In this document: piece after piece, positions 1-7,914 of the stretch | Numbering within the stretch: the first letter of the stretch is position 1 | How the letters are laid out: every line of letters starts with the position of its first letter | Source: Acidimicrobiia bacterium | GTDB lineage: Bacteria > Actinomycetota > Acidimicrobiia > Acidimicrobiales > AC-14 | Reading direction: 5' to 3' | Length of the DNA: 37,363 bases | Assembly (NCBI GenBank): GCA_023265045.1 | Contig: JAHFUQ010000018.1 | Coordinates: 9,945-47,307 of the forward strand | Program-made: the position numbers and the translations under genes | The notes under the pieces: generated by a model | Told to the model about the DNA's origin: nothing | Database searches by the model: none | What the model saw: the letters and a program-made list of their open reading frames with translations, nothing else

Positions 1-535
1 CCGGGTCGGCGCCGTAGGACGTTCGCAGCTGACCCACCACGGCCGGTACGACACCGCCGATCGTCCCGCCCCGACCCGCATGAGCCACCCCGACGGCGCA
101 GTGGCGGGGATCCCAGAGCACGACGGGTTGGCAATCGGCGACCATGACCGCGAGCGCCACACCCGGGACGTCGGTGACCATCCCGTCCACCCCGCCCAGC
201 CGCGACCGAGAATCCTCCAAGGACGTGTGGCCCGCGCCGGCGAGTTGCTCGTCGATGACCGCCACCGCGTGGCCGTGGACCTGGTCAGCCACCGTCAGGG
301 CGTCGACGCCGAGCCAGCGGCAGACGATCGTACGGTTGCGGGCGACGTCCTCGTCGTCGTCGCCCACGTGGAACGCGAGGTTCAGCGAGGCGAATTCACC
401 TGACGAGACCCCTCCATGCCGGCCCGTAACCACTGCAAGGATCCCGTCACCGAGATGCTCGAAACGCCGGCCCAGCGCGACGGCGAGGCCGAAGTCGGCC
501 AGCTCCCCGCCGACGGTGCGCGCCGTGCCGTCCAC
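1..535 (-). CDS. Laccase-domain (PgeF/YlmD-type) protein, C-terminal part cut by window edge
   Basis: Translating the minus strand gives a laccase-domain protein: RHGGVSSGEFASLNLAFHVG near the N terminus, then DQVHG, DGMVTDVPG, ADCQPVVLWD and VGVAHAGRGGT. The family (PF02578) contains bacterial purine-nucleoside phosphorylase/adenosine deaminase-like enzymes and the PgeF N-acetylmuramate-editing protein. The ADC and HAG motifs hold the Cys and His zinc ligands. The gene runs off the left edge, so about a third of the C terminus is missing. The GTG at 535 places the start about 35 residues before the RHGGVS motif; the frame stays open upstream to about 700, so the start is uncertain. In many actinobacteria this gene sits near ftsZ, which is not visible here. 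Confidence 0.8.
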   Translation of the reverse strand, partial: MDGTARTVGGELADFGLAVALGRRFEHLGDGILAVVTGRHGGVSSGEFASLNLAFHVGDDDEDVARNRTIVCRWLGVDALTVADQVHGHAVAVIDEQLAGAGHTSLEDSRSRLGGVDGMVTDVPGVALAVMVADCQPVVLWDPRHCAVGVAHAGRGGTIGGVVPAVVGQLRTSYGADP

Positions 536-593
536 CCGAGCCCTCGCCGATCGGGCGCCGGCTATCGCCACGGCCAGACGGTCGGCGTGCGGC

Positions 594-1439
594 TCAGCTC
601 GGCCGGCGATCTCTGCCTTCTCGGCGGCTCGCTCTTCCTCGGCGTGGAGGCGCTCCAGGGCCAGCCGGGCGCTGACGATCTTGGCGTCGAGTCTCGAGGT
701 TCAGGACGGCGCCCTCCTGGCGTTCCTCGTCGACCACCAGGGGCTCCGGGACCCAGCCGGCGAGGTTATGCGGCCGCTTGTGGCAGCCCCGCCGGCAGCC
801 GCACCGCCGGGCCTGTTGCCACCGGAGGTAGGTGAGCGCCGCCTCGTGGAGGTCGCCCTGGTAATCGACCGACCGCCGGATGCGTCTTCCCGTAGGCGTC
901 CCGTTTGGGTCCAACACCTGATCGAACTTCTGCAGGCCAAGAATGTCCCGACCGGAGAACGTCTGGTCGAGGCGGCTGCCCGCGGCGGCAACCGTACGGG
1001 CGATGATGGCGGCGGCCAGCGCCATCACGCCCCGCCACTGCTCGGCCAGCGCTGCGGGGTCGGCGTCGGGGTCATCGTGGATTTCGAGGAGGCAGGCATC
1101 GGCGACCGCCACCGTGACCACCAGCGCGTCGAGGCCCGCCTGGTGCCCGAGTGTCGGATCCGCGGTTCGCAGCAGGGACTCCAGGCGGGCGACGGCGGGC
1201 GCGATCCTGACGACCGGCGCGCCGTCCGGCGCGAACAGCGAAATCGCCAGCTCGCTCGCGACGCCCTCGTCGAGGTCGTCGCCGAGCACACTCCGCGCCG
1301 CTTCGGGGAAGCCGTTGCCGCGGAGGTCGATCCACGCCGCGTCCAGGTCCCGCTCGGACGACCGCGCCTTTGCCCGCACGGGTTGCGTTCGCCAATCGTG
1401 GCCGTACCGGGCCGTGAGGAGCGCTGCGCACTGTTCCAT
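594..1439 (-). CDS. Unrecognised protein, C terminus possibly frameshifted
   Basis: About 281 residues from the ATG at 1439; the frame is open further upstream, where an Arg-rich stretch precedes a plausible helix (LTSEQMEQCAALLTARYGHD), so the true start may lie upstream. The middle is Ala/Leu-rich and helical. Near the C terminus is a Cys/His cluster (RRCGCRRGCHKRPHN) that could bind a metal. From about position 710 the reading frame becomes Arg/Pro/Gly-rich and shadow-like, while the frame used by the downstream laccase-domain gene reads as a charged helix (ARLALERLHAEEERAAEKAE). This suggests a frameshift near 700-715. I do not recognise the family. Confidence 0.5.
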   Translation of the reverse strand: MEQCAALLTARYGHDWRTQPVRAKARSSERDLDAAWIDLRGNGFPEAARSVLGDDLDEGVASELAISLFAPDGAPVVRIAPAVARLESLLRTADPTLGHQAGLDALVVTVAVADACLLEIHDDPDADPAALAEQWRGVMALAAAIIARTVAAAGSRLDQTFSGRDILGLQKFDQVLDPNGTPTGRRIRRSVDYQGDLHEAALTYLRWQQARRCGCRRGCHKRPHNLAGWVPEPLVVDEERQEGAVLNLETRRQDRQRPAGPGAPPRRGRASRREGRDRRPS

Positions 1440-1847
1440 CTGCTCGCTGGTGAGCGACCGCGAGCGCGCTGGCGGGCGTGTGGGTCTGGTCGTCAACTCG
1501 CCTTTGAACGCTAGTCGGCGGGGCGCGGCTGCCGGCGTGGCGTGGCGGGCCAGTACGTGGCCTGGGGCTGGCCGCGGAACACGGCCGTCCACCCCCGGCC
1601 GGGCGATGTACGGGTGTGGGCGCCCCACTGGCCGACGTATTGGAGGGCGACGGCGGCGACTCGGTCGCTCAACCGCGTGGCCGAGTCGGGCGGGCCGACG
1701 GCGGGTGGAGGAATCGAAGGACGAAATGAGCCGGAGGCGGGGCGGGCACCGGGGTTCCTTTCACCACGTGAAGGACGTGAACGCGTGTCGAGGGCCCCTG
1801 GCAGCGCGCCGGGGCCCTCGACGATGGTGACTTGGTCCGGAGATTCG
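1440..1847. other. Gene-poor interval
   Basis: I see no convincing gene in these 400 bases. The only clear structure is the inverted repeat at 1787-1822, placed where a terminator for the leftward M23-like gene would lie. Open frames here are Arg/Pro/Gly-rich and look like composition effects. Confidence 0.4.
1787..1822 (-). terminator. Perfect 12-bp inverted repeat, terminator-like
   Basis: GTCGAGGGCCCC (1787-1798) is exactly complementary to GGGGCCCTCGAC (1811-1822) across a 12-nt loop. It lies 26 bp beyond the stop of the leftward M23-like gene. No T-tract follows on either strand, so it is a GC-rich, U-less hairpin; such hairpins are common terminators in actinobacteria. Confidence 0.55.
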
Positions 1848-2515
1848 CTACGGGCAGGCCTGGCGGGGCCCGGAGGCGAACGAACCGCCGAGGTACCCGA
1901 TGAAGTTCGTGGCGCGGACGGCCTGGCCGGGGCGGAAGCCGCGGTTGTAGCAGGCGTAGTTGGTGTCGTTGTACAGCTCGACGTGGAGGTGCACGCCCGT
2001 CCAACAGCTATTGGCGGTCCACTGGCCGACGGTGCCCACCTGGCCGCCCCAGCGGCTGATGGGCTGGCCGCCGCCGACTGTGGCGCTCACGTGGACGAAG
2101 GTGACGGTGCCGCTCCGGGCGCCACCGTTGTAGACACCGACCCGGACGTAGTCGCCGCCGCGGGCCCGGGTCTGGCCGTAGCTCTCGCCGCGGCGGGGCG
2201 CGCAGGCCAGACCCGTCGATTCGACGCGGGCGGTGATGGCATTGTCGAGCCGAGTGTCCTGGGGGGCGGCGAAGAGCCGTACCGCGCCGCCGACGGCCAC
2301 GTTGCCCTCGTCGATGCCGAAGTCGCCCGCGTAGGGGTTGCCCCACCCGTAGGTGTGGTGCACCGTCGGCAGGGAACACGTGTCCGACGGATAGGCGGCG
2401 CCGACCCAGACGGGCGTGCGCGGGATCCCGGCCTCGGCCCGGCCGGGAGCAGCAGCGACGCCGTTGCGACGGCGAGCGCCAGTGCTCGGGTGAGGTGCTT
2501 CTTCCCGAATGACAT
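1848..2515 (-). pseudogene. Secreted M23-like protein, split by one frameshift
   Basis: The N terminus MSFGKKHLTRALALAV.. LLLPAG is a signal peptide starting at 2515, 8 nt after AAGGAGA. The mature part continues in another frame from about 2440 (AEAGIPRTPVWVGAAYPSDT), so a single-base indel lies in the GC-rich stretch at about 2435-2450. The mature domain resembles M23/LytM peptidases: GDFGIDEGN with VGGAVRLFA, FVHVS, then VGTVGQW and VHLHVELYN with the HxH pair. The usual first zinc ligand, His of HxGxD, appears to be Asp (DFGID), so catalysis is doubtful even if the frame is intact. Cys residues suggest disulfides. The indel could be an assembly error. Confidence 0.65.
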
Positions 2516-3017
2516 GAGGAGCGTCTCCTTGACGACCATGCGCTTCCCGGACGTCGCCGGGCTTCGGTCGAGCATCGGAGAAGAGCAGACCGGCGCCATC
2601 CGCGAATGCGCGCGGACGCCTGAAGATTCCACGTACCGTGAGCACTGCTTGCCGGCGCGCTCGCAGCCTGCGCGCTGAAGATGACCAACTGGGGGCATGC
2701 TGGCCTCGGTGACATGGGACTGCGAGACGGCGCTGTGAACGGGCTGTCAACGGACCCATGGGCACCCCCAGCTCCAACCCTCGATCGATCCGTGAGGTCC
2801 CTGTCGGGGCGTCCACCGGCGCAGCTCGCCCTCAAGCACGAGCTCGGTGGCCGGCAATGGACCTGCCTCCGGCCCGCCGAACTGTTGTCCAGCGTCGATT
2901 GAATTCGCACGGGAGCGCTCGGGCCCACGCAAAAGCGCGGAAGCGAACGACCTCGCAGGGTCGCGCTGGCGGTGTAGGCACAGGTCGGACGTGTCCGCGC
3001 GGCCACCACGCGGGACA
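2516..3017. promoter_or_regulatory. 500-bp divergent intergenic region
   Basis: This lies between the leftward M23-like gene and the rightward LuxR regulator, so it should hold both promoters. I could not pick convincing -35/-10 pairs. Short open frames here lack recognisable domains or ribosome binding sites. Confidence 0.35.
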
Positions 3018-4697
3018 ATGGTCGGCGTGGCCGTGGAGCCGACCGCGAATGGCTTTGGCGCCCTGGCCGAGGGCCGCTGGAGCGACGCTCGTGTCGCCTT
3101 CGAGGCCGCGTTGGCGGACGGGGAGACCGCCGAGGCGTGTTTCGGGCTGGCGATGGCGTTGTGGTGGATGGGCGAGAACCACGCCTGCGTGGAGAGGTGC
3201 AGCCGCGCGTTCGCGCTCTTCAGTCAGTTGGGCGACGTGCAGAACGCGGCGCAGTGCGCGGTGTGGCTGGCCATCACCTACAAGGCGAACTTCGCCAACT
3301 TCGCGGCCGCGAACGGCTGGATCGGCCGGGCGGAGCGGCTGCTCGAGCCGTGCGACGTGGGGCCGCTGCACGGATGGGTGTGGATTGCCCGCGGCTACCG
3401 GATGCGGGACTTGGACGCCGCCGCGGAGTTCACCGAGCGGGCCGTCAGGGTGGCGAGGGCGGCCCGCGATAGAGATCTCGAGCTGGTTGCGTTGGCCCAG
3501 CTGGGGCTCATCCGGGTGGGCAAGGGCGAGATCGACGCTGGTTTCGGCTTGATCGATGAGGCGATGGCGGCGGCGCTCGCCGGCGAGGGCTCGAGCCTGG
3601 ACACGGTTGTCTACGCATGCTGCGACATGTTGAACGCGTGCGAGTTGGCCAGTGACATCGAGCGAGCCGCCCAGTGGTGCCGGGTGGCCGACGAGTTCGT
3701 CGCCCGATACGGCTGCCCCTTCTTGTACGCCGAGTGCCGCATCTACTACGGCAGCGTGCTCACGGCCAAGGGGCGGTGGAGCGACGCCGAGCGGGAACTG
3801 GGCGCCGGCTTGCGGATCACCGAGGGCGCGTGCCCGGGTCTGTACCGCAGGGCGCTCACCCGACTTGCCGGGCTCCGGGTGCGTCAAGGCCGTCTGGAGG
3901 AGGCCGAGCAGCTGTTGGCCAACCACGCCCAGGGTGTCGAGGTGGAGGCCGAGGCGACACTGCTGACCGCGGCGGTGTGCTTGGCGCGCGGTGACGCTGC
4001 GGCCGCGGGTCGCATGGTCGAACAGCGGCTTCGTCACCTGGCGGACCACCGGTCGCATTTGGCCGGCGCGCTCGATCTGCTCGTCGAGGCGTGCATCGCG
4101 GCGGGTCAGCTCGACGTCGCGTCCAGCGCGGCTGAGCGGCTGGAGGCCACAGCCGAAGCAGCGCGAAGCCAGCACCTGAACGCCTTGGCCGCTGGCGCCC
4201 GCGGCCGCGTCGCCCTCGCCCGCGGCGACACCGGCGGGGTCGTCCATCTGGAGGCGGCGCTGGAGCTGTGGTGCGGCATGGAGCTCCCGTTGGAGATGGC
4301 CCGTACCCGCTTCGAACTTGCCCGCGCCTTGGTCGGAAACGAGCCGGACACGGCCATCGCGCATGTCCGTCAGGCGTGGGCGGCCTTCGAGGAGCTTGGC
4401 GCGTCCATCGACGCCGATCGAGCCGCCGCGTTTCTCCGCTCGCTCGGTCTGGTCCCTCGCACCCGGCCGAGGGGCGCGGGGGTGCTCAGCGTGCGGGAGC
4501 GGGAGGTCCTGCAGTTGCTGGGCGTCGGTTTGTCGAACCCGGAGATGGCCGACCGGCTGCACATCAGCCGCAAGACCGCGTCCCACCACGTGAGCAACAT
4601 CTTGACCAAGCTGGGTCTGCGGAATCGGGCGGAAGCCGCCGCCCACGCTACCGCCCTGCTGGGCGAGTCGGACAGGCCGATGCGGCCCCGAGCGTGA
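3018..4697 (+). CDS. LuxR-family transcriptional regulator with TPR-like array
   Basis: 559 residues from ATG 3018. Residues about 1-470 form a run of helical, Ala/Leu/Glu-rich repeats of TPR type. The C-terminal about 60 residues are a LuxR/FixJ HTH: LSVREREVLQLLGVGLSNPE, then IAxx-like MADRLHISRKTASHHVSNI and LTKLGLRNRAEA. No N-terminal Walker A is visible, so this is not a full LAL/MalT-type ATPase; it resembles the ATPase-less half of such regulators. The frame is open upstream of 3018, but the N terminus there looks like non-coding composition. Target genes are unknown; the methyltransferase begins 70 bp downstream and could be co-regulated. Confidence 0.85.
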   Translation: MVGVAVEPTANGFGALAEGRWSDARVAFEAALADGETAEACFGLAMALWWMGENHACVERCSRAFALFSQLGDVQNAAQCAVWLAITYKANFANFAAANGWIGRAERLLEPCDVGPLHGWVWIARGYRMRDLDAAAEFTERAVRVARAARDRDLELVALAQLGLIRVGKGEIDAGFGLIDEAMAAALAGEGSSLDTVVYACCDMLNACELASDIERAAQWCRVADEFVARYGCPFLYAECRIYYGSVLTAKGRWSDAERELGAGLRITEGACPGLYRRALTRLAGLRVRQGRLEEAEQLLANHAQGVEVEAEATLLTAAVCLARGDAAAAGRMVEQRLRHLADHRSHLAGALDLLVEACIAAGQLDVASSAAERLEATAEAARSQHLNALAAGARGRVALARGDTGGVVHLEAALELWCGMELPLEMARTRFELARALVGNEPDTAIAHVRQAWAAFEELGASIDADRAAAFLRSLGLVPRTRPRGAGVLSVREREVLQLLGVGLSNPEMADRLHISRKTASHHVSNILTKLGLRNRAEAAAHATALLGESDRPMRPRA

Positions 4698-4767
4698 GCG
4701 CAGAACCAGACCCCAAATAGGGCAGCTGCCCGATGCTTGCGACCCGCAGACCTCCGATGATCGACGC

Positions 4768-5574
4768 ATGACCACCACCGAACCATCCGAGTCCTTCCAG
4801 ATCCCGATTGACGCCGCCGAGGCCTACGAGGCGGCCTTCGTACCCGCATTCTTCGCCCAGTGGGCGCCGATCCTCTGCGACGCGGCCGGCGTCGGCGGCG
4901 GCCAGCGGATCCTCGACGTGGCGTGCGGCACCGGCATCGTCGCCCGCACCGCGGCAGACCGCGTCGGCGCCCCCAACGTGGTCGGCGTCGACATCAACGA
5001 CGCGATGCTCACCGTGGCCCGCCGTGTCCGGCCCGACATCGACTGGCGTCAAGGCGACGCATCCGCACTGCCGTTCGACAGCGGCTCCTTCGACACCGTC
5101 CTGTGCCAGATGGCCCTCATGTTCTTCCCTGACCCCGTCCACGCGCTTCAGGAAATGGCCCGCGTCACCGCCCGAGGCGGCACCGTCGCCCTGCTGGTCC
5201 CCAGCGGTCTCGACACCCAAGCCGCTTATGGGCCGTTTGTCGAGATGGCCGCACAGCACGCCGGGAGCGAGGCGCAATCGCTGCTCAGCGCCTATTTCGC
5301 CTGCGGCGACCTGGGCGTGCTCATGTCATTGTTCGAGCAGGCCGGGCTTCCGGCGCCGACCACGGGAACCCATCTCGGCACCGCCAGGTTCCCTTCGGTC
5401 GATGCGCTTGTGACCACCGAGGTGGACAGCACCCCGCTGGGCGAACGTATAACCGCCGAGGTGTACGACCACATCCGCGCCGGCGCCCGCACCGTTCTCG
5501 CACCCTTCACGACCGCCGACGGCAGCCTCGAAGCCCCCTTTGAAGTCCACGTCGTCGCCGCTCGCCGGCCATGA
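4768..5574 (+). CDS. Class I SAM-dependent methyltransferase
   Basis: 268 residues. Motif I is ILDVACGTGIVART (about residues 49-62), followed by the acidic end of beta 2 (VVGVDINDAML), motif II/III region DASALPFDSGSFDTVLCQMA and the post-motif LVPSGLDTQ. This is the UbiE/Methyltransf_11 type. The substrate cannot be inferred. The stop overlaps the start of a broken PPOX-type gene by ATGA, so the two were probably translationally coupled. Confidence 0.85.
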   Translation: MTTTEPSESFQIPIDAAEAYEAAFVPAFFAQWAPILCDAAGVGGGQRILDVACGTGIVARTAADRVGAPNVVGVDINDAMLTVARRVRPDIDWRQGDASALPFDSGSFDTVLCQMALMFFPDPVHALQEMARVTARGGTVALLVPSGLDTQAAYGPFVEMAAQHAGSEAQSLLSAYFACGDLGVLMSLFEQAGLPAPTTGTHLGTARFPSVDALVTTEVDSTPLGERITAEVYDHIRAGARTVLAPFTTADGSLEAPFEVHVVAARRP

Positions 5575-5854
5575 CCGACTCGACGGTCGCGATCCACCCA
5601 GCCGCTCGTGCGAGCCATGGCCTGGCCGACTACCCCGGCTGATCCTCGAACGGCGCCTGTATGCGGTGCTCGCCACGCAGAACGACGACGGCACCCCCCA
5701 CCTCGCGCCAGTCATGTTCCTATTCGACGGCGAACGCATCATCATCGAGACCGGAGCCGTCACCCGCAAGGCGCGCCGCACGCCCAGCTCGGCCTCGCGC
5801 TCCAAGATCTGCGGGTCGTTTCGCGGCACCTCACCGCCTGGTTATGTGCTGTGA
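5571..5854 (+). pseudogene. Remnant of a PPOX/F420-type flavin-split-barrel gene
   Basis: Starting at ATG 5571 (ATGA overlap with the methyltransferase) the frame reads MTDSTVAIHPAAR and then stops at 5640-5642. A second frame resumes immediately with LILERRLYAVLATQNDDGTP and HLAPVMFLFDGERIIIETG AVTRKAR, the classic N-terminal half of PPOX-class (pyridoxamine-5'-phosphate-oxidase-like, often F420-dependent) proteins. After TRKAR the homology fades and the frame ends at 5854. The protein is thus frameshifted and truncated to about half the usual 130-150 residues. Decay is more likely than sequencing error because two separate disruptions are needed. Confidence 0.65.
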
Positions 5855-5928
5855 GGTTCTCGCACCCGGCGTTATCGCCAATGCCGGCAGGCGAGTGATA
5901 TCATGGGATAGCACAAGGAGGTCACGGC

Positions 5929-6150
5929 ATGGCCGACATCCTCATCCGCGATGTTCCCGACGACGTCGTGGCGGCGATCGACGCCAAGGCACAACGTGTG
6001 GGGCTCTCCCGCACGGAGTATCTCCGGCGGGCGCTGGCTCGCGAGCGCAGTAGTCGCGTCGACGAAGTGACCGTCGACGACCTCGTCCAGTTCGCCCGAA
6101 CGTTCGCCGACCTCGACAATCCGGAGGTGATGGACCGAGCGTGGCGTTGA
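5929..6150 (+). CDS. vapB: VapB-type ribbon-helix-helix antitoxin
   Basis: 73 residues. The N terminus [20 protein letters not shown] is the beta-strand/helix A of a ribbon-helix-helix DNA-binding domain, followed by [15 protein letters not shown]. The acidic C terminus would wrap the toxin. AAGGAGG sits at 5915-5921, 7 bp before the ATG. The gene overlaps the PIN-domain toxin by 10 bp, the normal antitoxin-first order. RHH antitoxins autoregulate their operon by binding upstream repeats; none is obvious in the 75 bp before it. Confidence 0.85.
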   Translation: MADILIRDVPDDVVAAIDAKAQRVGLSRTEYLRRALARERSSRVDEVTVDDLVQFARTFADLDNPEVMDRAWR

Positions 6151-6554
6151 CCCAGTGGCTGATTGACAAGTCGGCCCTGGTCCGCCTCGCCGAGAGCAGG
6201 GACGCCGCCGAGTGGGCGGCGCGGATAGAGCGCGGCCTCGTACGCATCAGCACCCTGACCCGACTGGAAGTCGGCTTCTCGGCGCGCTCTGCAGAGGAGC
6301 TGCGCTCAGGCGCCCGGAGACCGCCGCTCTCGTCGATGCCCGTCGAGCACCTGACGCCCTCGATCGAAGATCGCGCGATCGCCGTGCAGGTCGCTCTCGC
6401 CGATCGCGGTCAGCATCGCGGCCCGTCCATCCCTGATCTCCTGATTGCGGCGACTGGGGAGCTGGCCCAGCTGACAATCCTTCACCTGGATCAGGACTAC
6501 GAGCTGATCGGCGACCTCACTGGCCAGCTGGTCGAGCGGCTCCGAGTCGGGTAG
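6141..6554 (+). CDS. vapC: VapC-type PIN-domain ribonuclease toxin
   Basis: 137 residues, GTG start at 6141. PIN-domain acidic residues are visible: Asp in WLIDKSAL, Glu in TRLEVGF, Asp in SIPDLLIAA and Asp in [10 protein letters not shown], matching the D-E-D-D active site that coordinates Mg2+. VapC proteins cleave tRNA or rRNA when released from VapB. Both partners are intact, so the module is likely functional. A hairpin and then a tRNA gene follow. Confidence 0.87.
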   Translation: MALTQWLIDKSALVRLAESRDAAEWAARIERGLVRISTLTRLEVGFSARSAEELRSGARRPPLSSMPVEHLTPSIEDRAIAVQVALADRGQHRGPSIPDLLIAATGELAQLTILHLDQDYELIGDLTGQLVERLRVG

Positions 6555-6571
6555 TAGGGATTCGGCGTGCT

Positions 6572-6587
6572 GCCGCCGTCCGGCGGC
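6572..6587 (+). terminator. Short GC hairpin after vapC
   Basis: GCCGCC (6572-6577), a 4-nt loop, then GGCGGC (6582-6587). It lies 18 bp after the vapC stop and before the tRNA gene, the expected place for a terminator. No T-tract follows. Confidence 0.45.
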
Positions 6588-6609
6588 CCATAGACTGGGC
6601 AGCCGCCTG

Positions 6610-6683
6610 GGGGCTATAGCTCAGTCGGTTAGAGCGCATCCCTGATAAGGATGAGGTCGCAAGTTCGATTCTTGCTAGCCCCA
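6610..6683 (+). tRNA. tRNA-Ile (anticodon GAT)
   Basis: The acceptor stem GGGGCTA (6610-6616) pairs with TAGCCCC (6676-6682). A D-arm (GCTCAGTCGGTTAGAGC), an anticodon arm CATCC-CTGATAA-GGATG with anticodon GAT, and a T-arm with GTTCGATTC are all present. CCA is not encoded. The restriction-modification locus begins about 160 bp downstream, and tRNA genes are common insertion points for such islands, but I found no duplicated tRNA 3' end. Confidence 0.95.
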
Positions 6684-6844
6684 CGATGCCAGTCGCCGCC
6701 CCTGACCTGCGGCGTCGCTCCCAGGTCACTCCCCGGCGTGGCTTCCCACGTCCGTCATGACAAGGCCGAGGCGGTGGCGTGACCGTAACTGTCGTGCGGG
6801 AGTCGTAGGGTTCTCGAAACCACTTCCTCCATGTGCTTCAATAG

Positions 6845-6874
6845 AGATCTAAAGATCTAAAGATCTAAAGATCT
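6845..6874 (+). repeat. Four AGATCT sites at 8-bp period
   Basis: AGATCT occurs at 6845-6850, 6853-6858, 6861-6866 and 6869-6874, separated by AA each time. It ends 27 bp before the start of the RAMA-domain gene. AGATCT is the palindromic target of BglII, and a BglII-family endonuclease gene lies 1 kb downstream. The array may be a methylation-sensitive control element of this restriction-modification locus. It is too short and too regular to be a CRISPR. Confidence 0.85.
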
Positions 6875-6901
6875 CACCCCCTGAACGCAGGTGGAGGAGC
6901 G

Positions 6902-7177
6902 ATGGCACGAACAACAGGAACAGTGTCGCTGGCTGATCTTGTGAAGGCCGGGATCCTGATGGAGGGCGAAGAGATCCAGATCCGCCGGCGGTCCGCGCCG
7001 GCAATCAGCGCCACCGTGACTAGCGATGGATCGATCGAGCTTGCCGGCGAGTCCTTCGGCACCCCAACCGGCGCGGCGAAAGAAGCTCTGCAAGTGGGCT
7101 CGATCGACGGTTGGCTCCGTTGGAGGGTTCCTCGGCTCGGAGGAAAGTCGCTGGCGGACTTGCGGAGATCGAGTTGA
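6902..7177 (+). CDS. RAMA-domain (restriction-adenine-methylase-associated) protein
   Basis: 91 residues that read as one RAMA domain: VSLADLVKAGILMEGEEIQI, the dG.I.L.G..f strand (DGSIELAGESFGTPTGAAK), and the aromatic end SIDGWLRWRVP. RAMA domains occur fused or adjacent to adenine methylases in restriction systems and are proposed to bind modified DNA or assist the enzyme. GGAGGAG precedes the ATG. The stop overlaps the TTG start of the methyltransferase, so the two are coupled. Lower GC than flanking genes suggests recent transfer. Confidence 0.75.
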   Translation: MARTTGTVSLADLVKAGILMEGEEIQIRRRSAPAISATVTSDGSIELAGESFGTPTGAAKEALQVGSIDGWLRWRVPRLGGKSLADLRRSS

Positions 7178-7914
7178 ACCGCCCCGAGGCGTCTGCGACA
7201 TCCTGCGGGGTCGACGGCGAGGGCATCCGCGCCACCTTGACTCTGAGGGCTCTCGGAGGCGAACGGTTCGGGACAGTCCTCGCTGATCCGCCGTGGCGCT
7301 TCCAGAATCGCACGGGAAAGGTTGCCCCTGAGCACAAGCGGCTCTCCCGGTACGACACCATGTCGTCGAAGGAGATCGCGGCTCTGCCCGTCGCCGATGT
7401 AATGGCACTGGCTTCGCATTGCTATCTATGGGTGCCAAATGCCCTTGTGGGTGAAGGACTTCAGGTTATAGAGGGCTGGGGATTTACCTACAAGACGATG
7501 CTGGTGTGGCATAAGGTCAGGAAGGATGGGGGCAGCGATGGCAGGGGGGTTGGCTTCTACTTCCGCAACGTTACTGAGCTCATTATCTTCGGCGTGCGGG
7601 GTCATTTGCGAACGCTCTCCCCGGGTCGTCGTCAGGTAAACCTGCTGGCGACGCAGAAGCGAGAGCACAGTCGGAAGCCCGACGAGTTATATCCGATCAT
7701 CGAGGCATGCTCTCCCGGGCCTTTCCTCGAACTTTTCGCGCGCTACCCACACCCGGGGTGGACGTGCTGGGGAGACGAGGCTGATCCGGATGTTACTCCT
7801 AGGGGACGGCAGTATTCAGCCTATGGAGCCGAGGCGAGCCCTTCACGGACGCAAACACTTTGCGGTGATCGCTACGACGAGGACGGGACATCCGCCTGCG
7901 TCGCCTCGGGTTAA
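7174..7914 (+). CDS. MT-A70-family adenine-N6 DNA methyltransferase
   Basis: 246 residues from TTG 7174 (TTGA overlap with the upstream stop, CGGAG upstream); an earlier TTG at 7111 is possible. The catalytic DPPW is in VLADPPWRFQNRTGK, followed by the MT-A70 pattern YDTMSSKEIAALPV, LWVPNALVGEGLQVIEGWGF and a late EHSRKPDELYPIIEA with FLELFAR (SAM-binding strand). The family methylates adenine N6. Given its neighbours it probably protects AGATCT or a related site; M.BglII itself is an N4-cytosine enzyme of another family, so specificity is an inference. The 3' end overlaps the convergent nuclease gene by 72 bp. Confidence 0.88.
   Translation: MNRPEASATSCGVDGEGIRATLTLRALGGERFGTVLADPPWRFQNRTGKVAPEHKRLSRYDTMSSKEIAALPVADVMALASHCYLWVPNALVGEGLQVIEGWGFTYKTMLVWHKVRKDGGSDGRGVGFYFRNVTELIIFGVRGHLRTLSPGRRQVNLLATQKREHSRKPDELYPIIEACSPGPFLELFARYPHPGWTCWGDEADPDVTPRGRQYSAYGAEASPSRTQTLCGDRYDEDGTSACVASG

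Noticed and set aside
2832-4778. Long leftward open frame of 648 codons
   Set aside because: Mirror of the LuxR regulator; no domain and Arg/Gln/Pro/Gly-biased composition.
6517-6729. Leftward 70-aa open frame across the tRNA gene
   Set aside because: It is antisense to tRNA-Ile; the encoded GLARIELATSSL/SNRLSYSP pattern is a well-known false translation of tRNA regions.
6845-6874. CRISPR-like array
   Set aside because: Units are 8 bp with no spacers and no cas genes.
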